Of a stretch of 64,000 nt of DNA, positions 9,501 through 17,353 are shown piece by piece. The position numbers and the translations under genes are program-made. The stretch's first letter is position 1; each line of letters begins with the position of its first letter. A model generated the notes under the pieces. It saw only the letters and a list, made by a program, of their open reading frames with translations, had not been told where the DNA came from and did not search any database. The DNA comes from Gudongella sp034004165 (GTDB lineage: Bacteria > Bacillota > Clostridia > Tissierellales > Tissierellaceae). The DNA is taken from NCBI GenBank assembly GCA_034004165.1, contig JAVEXI010000004.1, positions 1 to 64,000 on the forward strand. Direction: 5' to 3'.

Positions 9501-10082
9501 TTTACCAGTTGGTTCGCCTATTTCTGGCATATACACATCGTCGCTAGCTAAATCTATATCCGCCAGGAACGATTTCAAATACCCTATTGATATTGGTTCT
9601 TCAACCAACTCTCGTCTACAAGCATCTTCACATGGATGAGGACAAACCCTGCCAATACACGCTGGCAACGGCAGTACTTCTTTTATAAGTTTTAAGCCTT
9701 CTCTGTATTCCATGTTTGCTGCCAATCCTACATAACCTTGGCAATCTGTATAACCTGGACATGCAAGAACACATGGAGGACGACAGTCGCCGACGTGATC
9801 AGATAATAGTAGCTCTAAAGCTGTTTTTCTAGAACTTCTGACTCTGTCAGTATTGGTATTAATAATCATTCCATCAGAAGCAATTGTAGCGCAGGATCTC
9901 AACAACTTAGGTATCCCTTCTACTTCGACTACACAAAGTCCACAAGACCCATAAATCTCTACCCGTTCATCAAAACACATGGTAGGGATCTCTATATTGT
10001 TTGCCCTTGCTATGTCAAGTATCGTCTGGCCTTCATTGCCTTTGACTTCTTTACCGTTTATGTTTAAGTGTACAACAGACAT
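6522..10082 (-). CDS. Giant NfnB/NuoG-like subunit of an electron-bifurcating transhydrogenase (Stn-type)
   Basis: 1,186 residues. Order of domains: NuoG-type [2Fe-2S] domain (Cys36, 47, 50, 63); a GltD/NfnB-like flavoprotein (FeS motif CIGRVCPHPCEDAC, FAD motif GGGPGGLSAAH about 198-208, NADP motif VVGGGNTAMDACR about 335); two [4Fe-4S] ferredoxin motifs (CILCGLCVRVC, CIACGQCVSVC, about 630-690); and a formate-dehydrogenase/NuoG-like region with CSFCSVGC near 695. At the molybdenum-ligand position the sequence is NVTCFNRTYGG (about 812), with no Cys or Sec, so it is probably not a formate dehydrogenase. With the NuoE- and NuoF-like genes it matches the layout I recall for the Sporomusa-type Nfn (Stn), which couples NADPH oxidation to NAD+ and ferredoxin reduction. 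The last step of that assignment is inference. Confidence 0.85.
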   Translation of the reverse strand: MSVVHLNINGKEVKGNEGQTILDIARANNIEIPTMCFDERVEIYGSCGLCVVEVEGIPKLLRSCATIASDGMIINTNTDRVRSSRKTALELLLSDHVGDCRPPCVLACPGYTDCQGYVGLAANMEYREGLKLIKEVLPLPACIGRVCPHPCEDACRRELVEEPISIGYLKSFLADIDLASDDVYMPEIGEPTGKKIAVIGGGPGGLSAAHFLRVAGHEVTIYEQMPEMGGMLRYGIPEYRLPGRVIDQEVELIRKLDVRFVNNVKVGEQLDLSYIRNNFDACYISIGAWKSTSLRVKGEDMPGVIGGIDFLRKATINEHMKIGERVAVVGGGNTAMDACRTAVRLGAKEVYVLYRRTEEEMPAELIEIREAKEEGVIFKFLVAPVEIIEENGKAGRIKLQKMELGEEDASGRRRPIPIEGDFEYLDIDLVIGAIGQESSLEGFEILEKTKKGTISVDENSFQTNIEGIFAGGDVINQGANIAIKAVGDAKRAVDVINSYLEGHVIPYRRPFVVERTHLTREHYKDRPKEYRSQMPHLSPEERKNNFNEVNLGFTEEQAVKDASRCLECGCHDFFECKLYNYSNEYEVEPGKYDGEIHYREEDDSHPFIIRNTDKCILCGLCVRVCDQVMDNGALGLVERGFDTIVKPALDLNLADTSCIACGQCVSVCPVGALQERLQIDKSVPLETEKTKTICSFCSVGCNIDLETRGDMLYRAIPDKNSEVDEGLLCVKGRFGYNQSKQKTRLSKPLVRVEGELSEGTWDQGLRMAAKKMQSLVLQYGPESVAVSISDRMTNEEIYIAKKFATDFLGTKNVTCFNRTYGGIEDVLGYDASTNTFEEIRQSDFILVIGSEMMKDHTIAALKVKDAVDNGARMVVINNGYDKINEWSASIICPYNDLSCLKGILKVMIDKGYSPQNAIGFEELRDSLEGYQPRPEAIDIAELYLEAKKPVIIFDQNYITVEAARLIADIAVVSGHIGKPRRGIVQLKPKNNSQGVADLGVDMPWENVVDGIKSRKIRGLMSFGEDIPVEYLEGLEFLAVQDLYLTPSGEKADVVLPAVSYAESKGTFTNTERRIQWTNTAIPPLTGYSNWQVVNEMMHILGRINKYKKVEELTEELSKAVPEYKNLFKLSGATYWPTEGPEILYTKGFNFEDGKARLMVVEDTNLFDQAVSTDYVEREFEKFIEEK

Positions 10083-10096
10083 ATTTCACCCCACCT

Positions 10097-11842
10097 TTAA
10101 ACTATTTCTATTGAATCAAATTTACATACTTCGAAGCACTTACCACATTTTATACATGCATCCTGATCTATTTCATGAATTCGTTTAGGTTCTCCAGAAA
10201 TAGCTCCCACTGGACAGCTTCTCTTACACATCCCACAGCCGATACAGTTATCTAGTATATTATATGTTATGAGCGCCTTACAGGATTTTGCAGGGCATTT
10301 TTTATCGTAAATGTGAGCCTCATACTCGTCTCTGAAATATCTTATAGTGCTAAGAACTGGGTTTGGCGCTGTTTGACCAAGCCCGCATAGAGAGCCATCC
10401 TTTACCTCTTTGGCTAAGTCTTCCAATAGCTCTATGTCTCCTGGCCTTCCATTACCTTCAACAATTCTTTCGAGGATTTCAAGCATTCTCTTAGTACCTA
10501 GTCTGCAATGAATACATTTACCACATGATTCTTCCCTTGTAAAATTGAGAAAGAACCTAGCCATAGAAACCATACATGTAGAATCGTCCATAACGACCAT
10601 GCCGCCTGAACCCATAATCGCTCCAACTTTTCCAAGAGACTCGTAATCTACAGTCGTCTCTTCAAGGCTTGCAGGGATACATCCACCAGATGGTCCCCCC
10701 ATCTGAACTGCTTTAAACTTCTTATCGTCTAAAATCCCTCCACCTATATCATAGATTATCTCTCTTATTGGCATCCCCATAGGTACCTCTACAAGTCCGC
10801 CTTTTTTAATCTTTCCAGTTAGAGCAAATACTTTTGTTCCTTTAGAGCGATCTGTCCCATAAGATGCAAAGGCAGCTCCGCCTTGCCTCATTATCCACGG
10901 CACATTCGCAAAAGTCTCTACGTTATTTATATTTGTTGGCATATTCCAAAAGCCTTTTTGTGCTGGAAAAGGTGGTTTCAATCTAGGCATACCTCTTTTC
11001 CCCTCGAGCGATTCTATTAATGCTGTCTCTTCACCGCATACGAATGCGCCTGCTCCGGCTTTTATCCTAATATCAAAGTTAAATCCTGAATTTAGTATGT
11101 TCTTTCCGAGATATCCTCCATCTCTAGCCTGATTTATCGCTAATTCGAGCCTTTTAATTGCAAGAGGATATTCAGCTCTTACATATATTACTCCTTCTTC
11201 GGCGCCCATTGCATATGCCCCAATAGCCATACCTTCCAAAAGTCTGTGCGGATCTCCTTCCAGGATAGATCTGTCCATAAAAGCACCAGGGTCTCCCTCG
11301 TCTGCATTACATACCATAAATTTTGGAGTAACCTTTTCTCTATAAGCTGCGTTCCATTTAAACCAAGTTGGAAAACCAGCTCCACCTCTTCCTCTTAAAC
11401 CAGAATCTCTTATTTCATTTATAACGCCTTCTTGAGTAAGCTCGTTAAGGCATCTATTCAGGGCTTCGTAGCCCCCTTTTTCTATGTACTCTTCTATTCT
11501 CTCAGGGTTAATGACACCACAGTTTTCAGTTGCTATTCTAACCTGTTTATCTAGAGAATCTTTGTCAACTGTAGAAATCATAAATGTCGAATCGCCTTGT
11601 TTTGCTAAAGCTTTTTCAACTATTTCAATTACCTGATCTCCAGTGACCCTTACATACCTTTCAAGGTTATTGTCTTCGTCGTATATATCTACTATCGGCT
11701 CAAGGTGACACATCCCGACACAACCTGTAATTTCAAGATTAATATCAAGATTTTTTCCTTCAACTTCTTTTTCGAGTATGTCGTAAACTTTTCTTGCACC
11801 AGCTGCAATTCCACAGCTACCCAATCCTACAACTACTTTCAT
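10097..11842 (-). CDS. NuoF/HydB-like NADH-binding flavoprotein subunit
   Basis: 581 residues. Order: thioredoxin-like [2Fe-2S] domain (1-110), NuoF core with the FMN/NADH motifs RGRGGAGFPTWFKW and GAGAFVCGEETAL, SLBB region, a [4Fe-4S] motif EESCGKCIHCRLG (about 455), and two C-terminal ferredoxin clusters (CIGCGMCKRSC, CIKCGKCFEVC). This is the HydB architecture of bifurcating hydrogenases and Stn/Hyl complexes; the flavin would exchange electrons with NADH and probably bifurcate. The N-terminal cluster has only three of the usual four cysteines (Cys10, 41, 45). Its start overlaps the upstream NuoE-like stop by 4 nt and it lies 14 nt ahead of the giant subunit. Confidence 0.93.
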   Translation of the reverse strand: MKVVVGLGSCGIAAGARKVYDILEKEVEGKNLDINLEITGCVGMCHLEPIVDIYDEDNNLERYVRVTGDQVIEIVEKALAKQGDSTFMISTVDKDSLDKQVRIATENCGVINPERIEEYIEKGGYEALNRCLNELTQEGVINEIRDSGLRGRGGAGFPTWFKWNAAYREKVTPKFMVCNADEGDPGAFMDRSILEGDPHRLLEGMAIGAYAMGAEEGVIYVRAEYPLAIKRLELAINQARDGGYLGKNILNSGFNFDIRIKAGAGAFVCGEETALIESLEGKRGMPRLKPPFPAQKGFWNMPTNINNVETFANVPWIMRQGGAAFASYGTDRSKGTKVFALTGKIKKGGLVEVPMGMPIREIIYDIGGGILDDKKFKAVQMGGPSGGCIPASLEETTVDYESLGKVGAIMGSGGMVVMDDSTCMVSMARFFLNFTREESCGKCIHCRLGTKRMLEILERIVEGNGRPGDIELLEDLAKEVKDGSLCGLGQTAPNPVLSTIRYFRDEYEAHIYDKKCPAKSCKALITYNILDNCIGCGMCKRSCPVGAISGEPKRIHEIDQDACIKCGKCFEVCKFDSIEIV

Positions 11843-12375
11843 TTTACTTCCCCCTTTACTGCAAGAGCTTCTTTTTTAATGTCCCTAAGAATCTCCTTAG
11901 TCTTTTGAGGTGTCAGCCTTCCATATGTCTCCCCATTTATCATCATTACGGGGGACAGACTGCAACAGCCAAGGCAGGCGACGTTGTTTAAAGTAAATAC
12001 ATTGTCGTCAGTTGTCTCTCCATTTTCTATGCCTAGTTCCTCATTAATTGCCTCCTCAATGCCATCTGCTCCGTTTACATGGCATGCTGTTCCTTTGCAC
12101 AGCATAATCAGGTTTTCGCCTACGGGTTCCAGTCTGAACTGGGTGTAGAAAGTTGCTACTCCGTAGACCTGGGAACTATTGACACCTATTTCCCCAGATA
12201 TGTAGTCTAACACTGACATTGGGAGGTAACCATAGGTTTCCTGTGCATATTGAAGAATTGTGATAAGACTTCCCTTTACCTCTTTATATTTGGCAATTAC
12301 AGAGTCCATCTTTGTCAAATCAACAGACTCATCCATAAAGAGGGTTTTGGTTTCCTTTGCTCCACAGCAACCCAC
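11839..12375 (-). CDS. NuoE-like [2Fe-2S] thioredoxin-fold subunit
   Basis: 178 residues with the NuoE/HydC fold: an N-terminal helical part (ITILQYAQETYGYLP) and a thioredoxin-like [2Fe-2S] site with CKGTAC (about 98-103) and CLGCC (about 138-142). It carries electrons between flavin and the other clusters of the complex. The start is a GTG at 12375 preceded by AAAGGAG. First gene of a three-gene operon with the NuoF-like and giant subunits. The protein begins with an unusual MGCCG whose cysteines are not part of the known site. Confidence 0.93.
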   Translation of the reverse strand: MGCCGAKETKTLFMDESVDLTKMDSVIAKYKEVKGSLITILQYAQETYGYLPMSVLDYISGEIGVNSSQVYGVATFYTQFRLEPVGENLIMLCKGTACHVNGADGIEEAINEELGIENGETTDDNVFTLNNVACLGCCSLSPVMMINGETYGRLTPQKTKEILRDIKKEALAVKGEVK

Positions 12376-12573
12376 ACTACCAACTCCTTTACTTTTAAAT
12401 ATAGTTCAACAAATTGATTATATAATAAAATTTCTGAATAAACAATCAAAAGGGTCGTTATATAGGTAACACTCAATTCCATATATCTCAGCTTCATAAA
12501 ACCACACATTTACCTCAATTCCTAGTAATTTACTTGTTAATTAAATGTGAATATTGCAAGATTTAGCACATAT

Positions 12574-12598
12574 AAAAATCATCCGGCAAGCCGGATGA
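12574..12598 (-). terminator. Terminator of the eight-gene tldE operon
   Basis: TCATCCGGC (12579-12587), loop AA, GCCGGATGA (12590-12598), followed on the minus strand by T5. It lies 3 nt after the tldE stop and closes the operon that starts at 21604. The 200 bp between here and the NuoE-like start are AT-rich and should hold that operon's promoter; I cannot fix it precisely. Confidence 0.9.
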
Positions 12599-12601
12599 CT
12601 T

Positions 12602-13951
12602 TTATATTCCTGAAATTGAAATGCTTTTTACTAATACACTAGGTGAACCGAAATGACCATCACCGGGTATGCCAAATCTTAGGTCTGAGCCTACACTGAC
12701 AATGTTTTGCAACAGGTCAAAAAAATTGCCTGAAATCGTTATTTCATTGACAGGAGCATCTCTTTTCCCATTTTTTATTTTATAACCATGGGCTTGAATT
12801 GAGAAATCTCCAGAAACTGTATCAAGTCCTGAGTGAAGACCTGCCACTCCAGTAATTAAAAGTCCACCTTCAGCTGAAGTCATCATCTTATCAAAAACTG
12901 TATTGCCTTGTGCAAGATAGAAATTAACAGGCTTAATTCCCACGGCTGCTTTATAAGATGATCTAAATCCGTTACCAGTCGATGCTATCCCATCTACTGC
13001 TGCTGTTTTTGAATTGTGTAGAAAAGTGGTCAGAACTCCATTCTTTATTACTTCTTTCTTCATTGTAGCAACACCTTCATCATCAAAAGGAGTTCTGGTA
13101 TAAGTATGGATAGATGATGGATCATCAACCAAAGTTATTTCACTTGAGGCTACTTTCTCTCCAAGTTTTCCTTTCAAACCAGAGAGGCCCTTTTGTACAT
13201 CATCTGCAGAAAATACTGGTATAAAGGACTCTAGCAATTCTGTAAAGACATTATTTCTCATAACTACTTTATAATTCCCACTTTTAACTGGTCTTGCTCC
13301 AAACATTGAAATAGCTTCATCGACAGCTTCCTTAGAAAGATTTTCAATGTCAATTTGACTTGGATCTGCAAAGAGCGTATAGCTACTTCCAGTCTTAACG
13401 TCACCGTTTTCAGAAGCTACTACGGAGATATAAGCAAACCCACCTACACCTCTATAATTTATATCTATTCCATTTGAATTTTTTATGCTTCGTTCATTCC
13501 TAAATTCAACATAAGAGCACAGTTGAATTGCTGTCATCCTCTCATCAAGGCTAAGTGTCTTTCCCTCAAGATCGATCATAAGGGCAATCTTCTCTTTATC
13601 TGTTAAAGAGTCAAATTTATCAAATTTAGGTTCAATATAGTTGTATTCTTCGTTTACTTGTGGAAGCAAAAATTTTATTTCTGATTCAACAGATTTTGAA
13701 TTATCTAAAGCACCTTCTATTATTAAATCAAGTGATTTGTCGTCAAGTGCTTCTGCATAAGCGTATCCCTGTCTACCATCAATTATAGTTCTAAGAGATA
13801 CTCCAGTAGATTCAGAAAAACTAAATTTGTCAATCTCCCCTTGAAATACATCAATTTTTTTAGTTTCACTTCTTAGCTTATATAATTCGACCTCGGCATT
13901 TATGCTTTTAGTCTTCTCAAATACTCTGGTGGCAAAATCGTCAAACTTCAT
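12602..13951 (-). CDS. tldE: TldE/PmbA-like peptidase partner
   Basis: Member of the TldD/TldE (PmbA) family. In E. coli the heterodimer is a zinc protease that cleaves unfolded peptides and matures microcin B17; TldE is the non-catalytic partner. 449 residues, family length, with the conserved C-terminal region GLHSGLDTVSGDFSIQAHGY and no HExxxH motif. The ATG at 13951 overlaps the TldD stop by one base (TGATG), with AAGGAGTG upstream; the TTG at 13954 is a less likely start. Last gene of the operon. Confidence 0.92.
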   Translation of the reverse strand: MKFDDFATRVFEKTKSINAEVELYKLRSETKKIDVFQGEIDKFSFSESTGVSLRTIIDGRQGYAYAEALDDKSLDLIIEGALDNSKSVESEIKFLLPQVNEEYNYIEPKFDKFDSLTDKEKIALMIDLEGKTLSLDERMTAIQLCSYVEFRNERSIKNSNGIDINYRGVGGFAYISVVASENGDVKTGSSYTLFADPSQIDIENLSKEAVDEAISMFGARPVKSGNYKVVMRNNVFTELLESFIPVFSADDVQKGLSGLKGKLGEKVASSEITLVDDPSSIHTYTRTPFDDEGVATMKKEVIKNGVLTTFLHNSKTAAVDGIASTGNGFRSSYKAAVGIKPVNFYLAQGNTVFDKMMTSAEGGLLITGVAGLHSGLDTVSGDFSIQAHGYKIKNGKRDAPVNEITISGNFFDLLQNIVSVGSDLRFGIPGDGHFGSPSVLVKSISISGI

Positions 13952-15339
13952 CAATTGTCTTCACTCCTTCCACCTACGGTCAATTGCTTTACTCTTATCA
14001 TTGGCTGTCCAACATTTGCTGGTACCATACCACTTTCCGCACCGCAATTTCCCTGTCCCAATGTCAGATTATTTCCTACAGCATCTATCAGTTCTAGGAC
14101 TTTCGCTCCATTACCTACCAAAGTTGCTCCTCTCAAAGGCTTAGTAATCTTGCCATCTTCTATAAGATAACCTTCCATCACAGCGAAGTTAAAATCTCCT
14201 GTAGCAGGATTCACACTTCCTCCGCCCATAGTCTTTGCATATAGTCCATATTCTGTAGATGAGATTATATCTTCAGGATTAGAACTACCCTGTGCAATGT
14301 AAGTATTATTCATTCTTGACGTTGGAGCGAATCTATAAGATTGTCGCCTTGCGGACCCAGTTGATGCAATCCCCATCCTCTTCCCATTTAGTCTGTCAAC
14401 TAAATAGGACTTTAATACCCCGTCTTCAATAAGAATGTTTTTTGCTGTAAGTGTTCCTTCGTCATCAATATTTGTCGTTCCCCATGCATTTGGAATCGTT
14501 CCATCATCAATGGCAGTAACAATTGGTGAAGCAACCATTGTACCAAGTTTATTAGAAAATGCCGATACACCCTTTGATACAAAAGATGCTTCTAGTGCGT
14601 GCCCACAAGCTTCGTGAAATAGTACACCTCCAAAACCATTGTCAATGACAACAGGCATTGTACCTCCACGAGAATACTCACCTTGAATCATTGCAACTGC
14701 AATCCTTGAAGCTTCTCTTGCAGTTTCTTCAGGTGGATTTAGCTCGTGAAACTCAAAACCCATTGAAGCTCCAGGTCCACTAAAACCTTGCTGCATTTCT
14801 TCTCCAAGTGTAGCTACGGAAGAAAAACTTAACCGTGTTCTAACTCTTTTGTCCTGAGCCCATAGCCCTTCCGAATTTGCTATCAGAATATCTTGCTCCT
14901 CTTCCATATAGTTTGCAGTAACCTGAGTTATGAGATCACTATATTCTTTCGCAGTCTTGTAACCTCTTGCAAGTAGATTTAGTTTCTCAGTCCTGGGCAC
15001 TTTGAAAAGAGACTTTTCGATTCTACTGAGATTTCTTATCTCATTTCTAAGGAAAACAATTTCTCTGGACTCTCCCCTTGATAAAGAGGATACAGCTTCT
15101 CTTGAAAGTCTCATAAGGCTATCACTCGAAACATCGTTGGTATATGCATAAATACTCTTTAACCCCTTTAGTACTCTTATGCCTACTCCAAAGTCTCTTC
15201 CAGTAAGAATTTCATCTACTTTTCCCCCAACTGTTCTAATGACACCTGAAAGTTTGTCTTCTGCAAAAAACTCGACAAAATCGGCTCCTTCGAAAATAGC
15301 CATTTCCATTGCTTGCTTAACTGCTTTTTCATCTAACAT
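13951..15339 (-). CDS. tldD: TldD zinc protease
   Basis: Catalytic subunit of the TldD/TldE protease. 462 residues. The zinc-binding HEACGH motif (in FHEACGHALEASF, about 238-250) and the conserved NPATGDFNF and GNCGAESGMVP segments are visible. It starts on the TAATG that also ends the CYTH gene, so the operon continues without a gap. With TldE downstream it forms a complete pair. The substrate is unknown; no small modified peptide gene is seen nearby. Confidence 0.94.
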   Translation of the reverse strand: MLDEKAVKQAMEMAIFEGADFVEFFAEDKLSGVIRTVGGKVDEILTGRDFGVGIRVLKGLKSIYAYTNDVSSDSLMRLSREAVSSLSRGESREIVFLRNEIRNLSRIEKSLFKVPRTEKLNLLARGYKTAKEYSDLITQVTANYMEEEQDILIANSEGLWAQDKRVRTRLSFSSVATLGEEMQQGFSGPGASMGFEFHELNPPEETAREASRIAVAMIQGEYSRGGTMPVVIDNGFGGVLFHEACGHALEASFVSKGVSAFSNKLGTMVASPIVTAIDDGTIPNAWGTTNIDDEGTLTAKNILIEDGVLKSYLVDRLNGKRMGIASTGSARRQSYRFAPTSRMNNTYIAQGSSNPEDIISSTEYGLYAKTMGGGSVNPATGDFNFAVMEGYLIEDGKITKPLRGATLVGNGAKVLELIDAVGNNLTLGQGNCGAESGMVPANVGQPMIRVKQLTVGGRSEDN

Positions 15340-15887
15340 TACTCTGTCCCCCTCAACTGATTTTGTAATTCAATTATCGAAAGCTTAGATACATTATTTT
15401 CAGATATCTCAAGTACTTTTAATACTTGCTCAAGATCTTCTTCTCTTTCAACTTCGACTTCCATATAAGGGAAAGGATAAGTTTTTTCATCCCATATATC
15501 TATATCAAGTCTCGCTCCCATAAATGAATAAGAAGTTCTATGTTTAGTCCCGACATTTATATTGTCAAATCCCAAATCCTTAAGTATCTGTATCATCACA
15601 TCAGAACTGTCGATTTCCACATTCAATTCAATATTTTCTCTCAAATGCTTATTTGGCAGATTTTTCTTCAGTGTCATAACACAAGTCTCTTTCCCAGTTA
15701 GATGTTCTCTAGTCTCTCTAATTCTTAGATAAGCATCTAAAAATGATTTTATTGGTCTTGCAGATGAATCTACAAGGGTATTTGTCTGGGTTTCTTTTGC
15801 TATGAGAACTCCTCCCAGGGAGACGATTTTCTCTTTAATTTCATCTGGTATAATATTTAAAATTTTTACTTCTAGTTCTTTGTTCAT
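15339..15887 (-). CDS. CYTH-domain protein (adenylate cyclase IV / thiamine-triphosphatase fold)
   Basis: 182-residue CYTH tunnel-fold phosphohydrolase. The defining ExExK motif is at residues 4-8 (ELEVK). Alternating charged strands follow, as expected: YLRIRETR, CVMTLKKNL, ELNVEID, RTSYSFMGARLDIDIW, FPYMEVEVERE. Bacterial members hydrolyse triphosphates (thiamine triphosphate, tripolyphosphate) or, less often, make cAMP; which applies cannot be said. Overlaps nagB by 4 nt upstream and tldD by 1 nt downstream. Confidence 0.88.
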   Translation of the reverse strand: MNKELEVKILNIIPDEIKEKIVSLGGVLIAKETQTNTLVDSSARPIKSFLDAYLRIRETREHLTGKETCVMTLKKNLPNKHLRENIELNVEIDSSDVMIQILKDLGFDNINVGTKHRTSYSFMGARLDIDIWDEKTYPFPYMEVEVEREEDLEQVLKVLEISENNVSKLSIIELQNQLRGTE

Positions 15888-16642
15888 ACCAACTCACCAG
15901 CCATGTCTTCTATATTTACTTGAGAAAAAGCTTCTCTATCACAAATTAAAGTCGCATCTGAATGCAGAAGAAGTAGTGAAGCAGGAAGAAAAGTAGTTAT
16001 TTTTTTTGAATTTAAAAGTTGTGCTATGGCATCAGCTTTTCCTAATCCATTGGCAAGAAGCAAGATTCGCTTAGCTTTCATAATGCTTCCCATCCCCATA
16101 GTAACTGCACTTGTTGGTACAAGATCTTTTGACTCAAAAAATCTCGAATTATCCTCAATAGTCTGCTCTGTTAAAATAACTGGACCTGTTGTATATCTAA
16201 GTTCTTCGGCTGGCTCATTAAAAGCTATGTGTCCGTTTGCTCCAATCCCCAGAATCTGCAGATCTATACCTCCAGATTCCTTTATTAGCTTATCGTAACT
16301 GTCTCCATAATTTTCTGGGTCATCAGTAAGCCCATCGGGTACATGAGCATTTTCATTTGGTAAGTTAATGTGTTCAAACAGTTTGTCTTTCATAAAATAA
16401 TTATAGCTGTTAACATCTTCTGCACTTAACCCTAAGTATTCATCCAAGTTGAAAGATTTTGCATTTGAAAAGTCAAGAATGCCTTCTGAATGCCTTCTTA
16501 TAAGTTCATTATATGTTCCAATGGGAGTTGACCCAGTAGCAAGTCCCAATACTATATTGTCGTTTGCCAGTAATTCCTCTTCGATTATATCTGCAGTCTT
16601 TTTACTCATTTCCTCATAGCTTTCTGTCACAATAATTTTCAT
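15884..16642 (-). CDS. nagB: Glucosamine-6-phosphate deaminase
   Basis: Converts glucosamine 6-phosphate to fructose 6-phosphate plus ammonia. 252 residues, the short Firmicute form. Visible: phosphate loop GLATGSTP (about 33-40), the catalytic region FNLDEYLGL with Asp67, and LGIGANGHIAFNEP (about 131-144) with the ring-opening His. No nagA is adjacent; the gene is embedded by 4-nt overlaps between a phosphoesterase and a CYTH gene, an unusual place for a sugar gene. Confidence 0.95.
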   Translation of the reverse strand: MKIIVTESYEEMSKKTADIIEEELLANDNIVLGLATGSTPIGTYNELIRRHSEGILDFSNAKSFNLDEYLGLSAEDVNSYNYFMKDKLFEHINLPNENAHVPDGLTDDPENYGDSYDKLIKESGGIDLQILGIGANGHIAFNEPAEELRYTTGPVILTEQTIEDNSRFFESKDLVPTSAVTMGMGSIMKAKRILLLANGLGKADAIAQLLNSKKITTFLPASLLLLHSDATLICDREAFSQVNIEDMAGELV

Positions 16643-17334
16643 TCTTTTACCTCCAAAATTGGTTTTAGTTTAAATTCTAAATAATCGCTAGAAACGAGAT
16701 GATATTCGATCCCATCGTGCAAACCTTCGACAGAATATTTATGACCTTCTGAATGTAAATGTCCATAGACACAGATGTCAGTTTTATATAATTTCATAAT
16801 ATCCACAAATTCATTCGGCCTGAGCTTGTTGTCAAACGGCGGGTAATGTAACATTACGATCCGTTTTTCACAGACAGATTCTAATGAAGAAAGAGAAGCT
16901 TCCAGCCTCATTAACTCTCTTGTAAATATTTTTTCATCATTCTCAGAAAAACCTTCTGAGTCTCTCGACATCCACCCTCTCGTTCCAGCTATTCCAATTT
17001 TCCCATAATAAAAAGAGTTGTTTCTAAGGTAATTTAGAGTAGCTAAGTTAAGCTCATTTAATTTTTTCATGCTTTCCCACCAGTAATCATGATTACCCTT
17101 TGAAATGATTTTCTTTCCTGGTAAAGAGTCGATGAGTACTAGATCAGGAATGGCATCTCTTAATTTCAATCCCCATGAGATGTCCCCTGGAATTAATACT
17201 AAATCTGTTTCTTTCACTTTCTTTTTCCAATCCTCAACAATCTTGTTTTCGTGATTTATCCATTCTTCTCCAAAAATATCCATGGGCTTATTCCCTGAAT
17301 GATCAAAATGAAGATCACCAATAGCGTAAATCAT
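16639..17334 (-). CDS. Calcineurin-like metallophosphoesterase
   Basis: Cytoplasmic binuclear-metal phosphoesterase of about 231 residues. The motifs are complete: GDLHFDH (D-x-H), GDISWG, KGNHDYWW (GNHD), HYPPFDN and YGHLHSEGH (GHxH). The substrate is unknown; the family includes nucleases and phosphoprotein phosphatases. ATG at 17334 is preferred with AGAGGTGAG upstream; the upstream in-frame TTG at 17349 lies before that site. 19 nt separate it from the ATPase gene upstream, and it overlaps nagB by 4 nt. It is not the same protein as the Mre11-like nuclease two genes upstream. Confidence 0.88.
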   Translation of the reverse strand: MIYAIGDLHFDHSGNKPMDIFGEEWINHENKIVEDWKKKVKETDLVLIPGDISWGLKLRDAIPDLVLIDSLPGKKIISKGNHDYWWESMKKLNELNLATLNYLRNNSFYYGKIGIAGTRGWMSRDSEGFSENDEKIFTRELMRLEASLSSLESVCEKRIVMLHYPPFDNKLRPNEFVDIMKLYKTDICVYGHLHSEGHKYSVEGLHDGIEYHLVSSDYLEFKLKPILEVKE

Positions 17335-17353
17335 ACACTCACCTCTCAATAAG

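Noticed and set aside
8656..9639. Open frames of 122 and 126 codons antisense to the giant transhydrogenase subunit
   Set aside because: They lie opposite well-defined flavoprotein motifs and have Ser-rich low-complexity translations typical of shadows.
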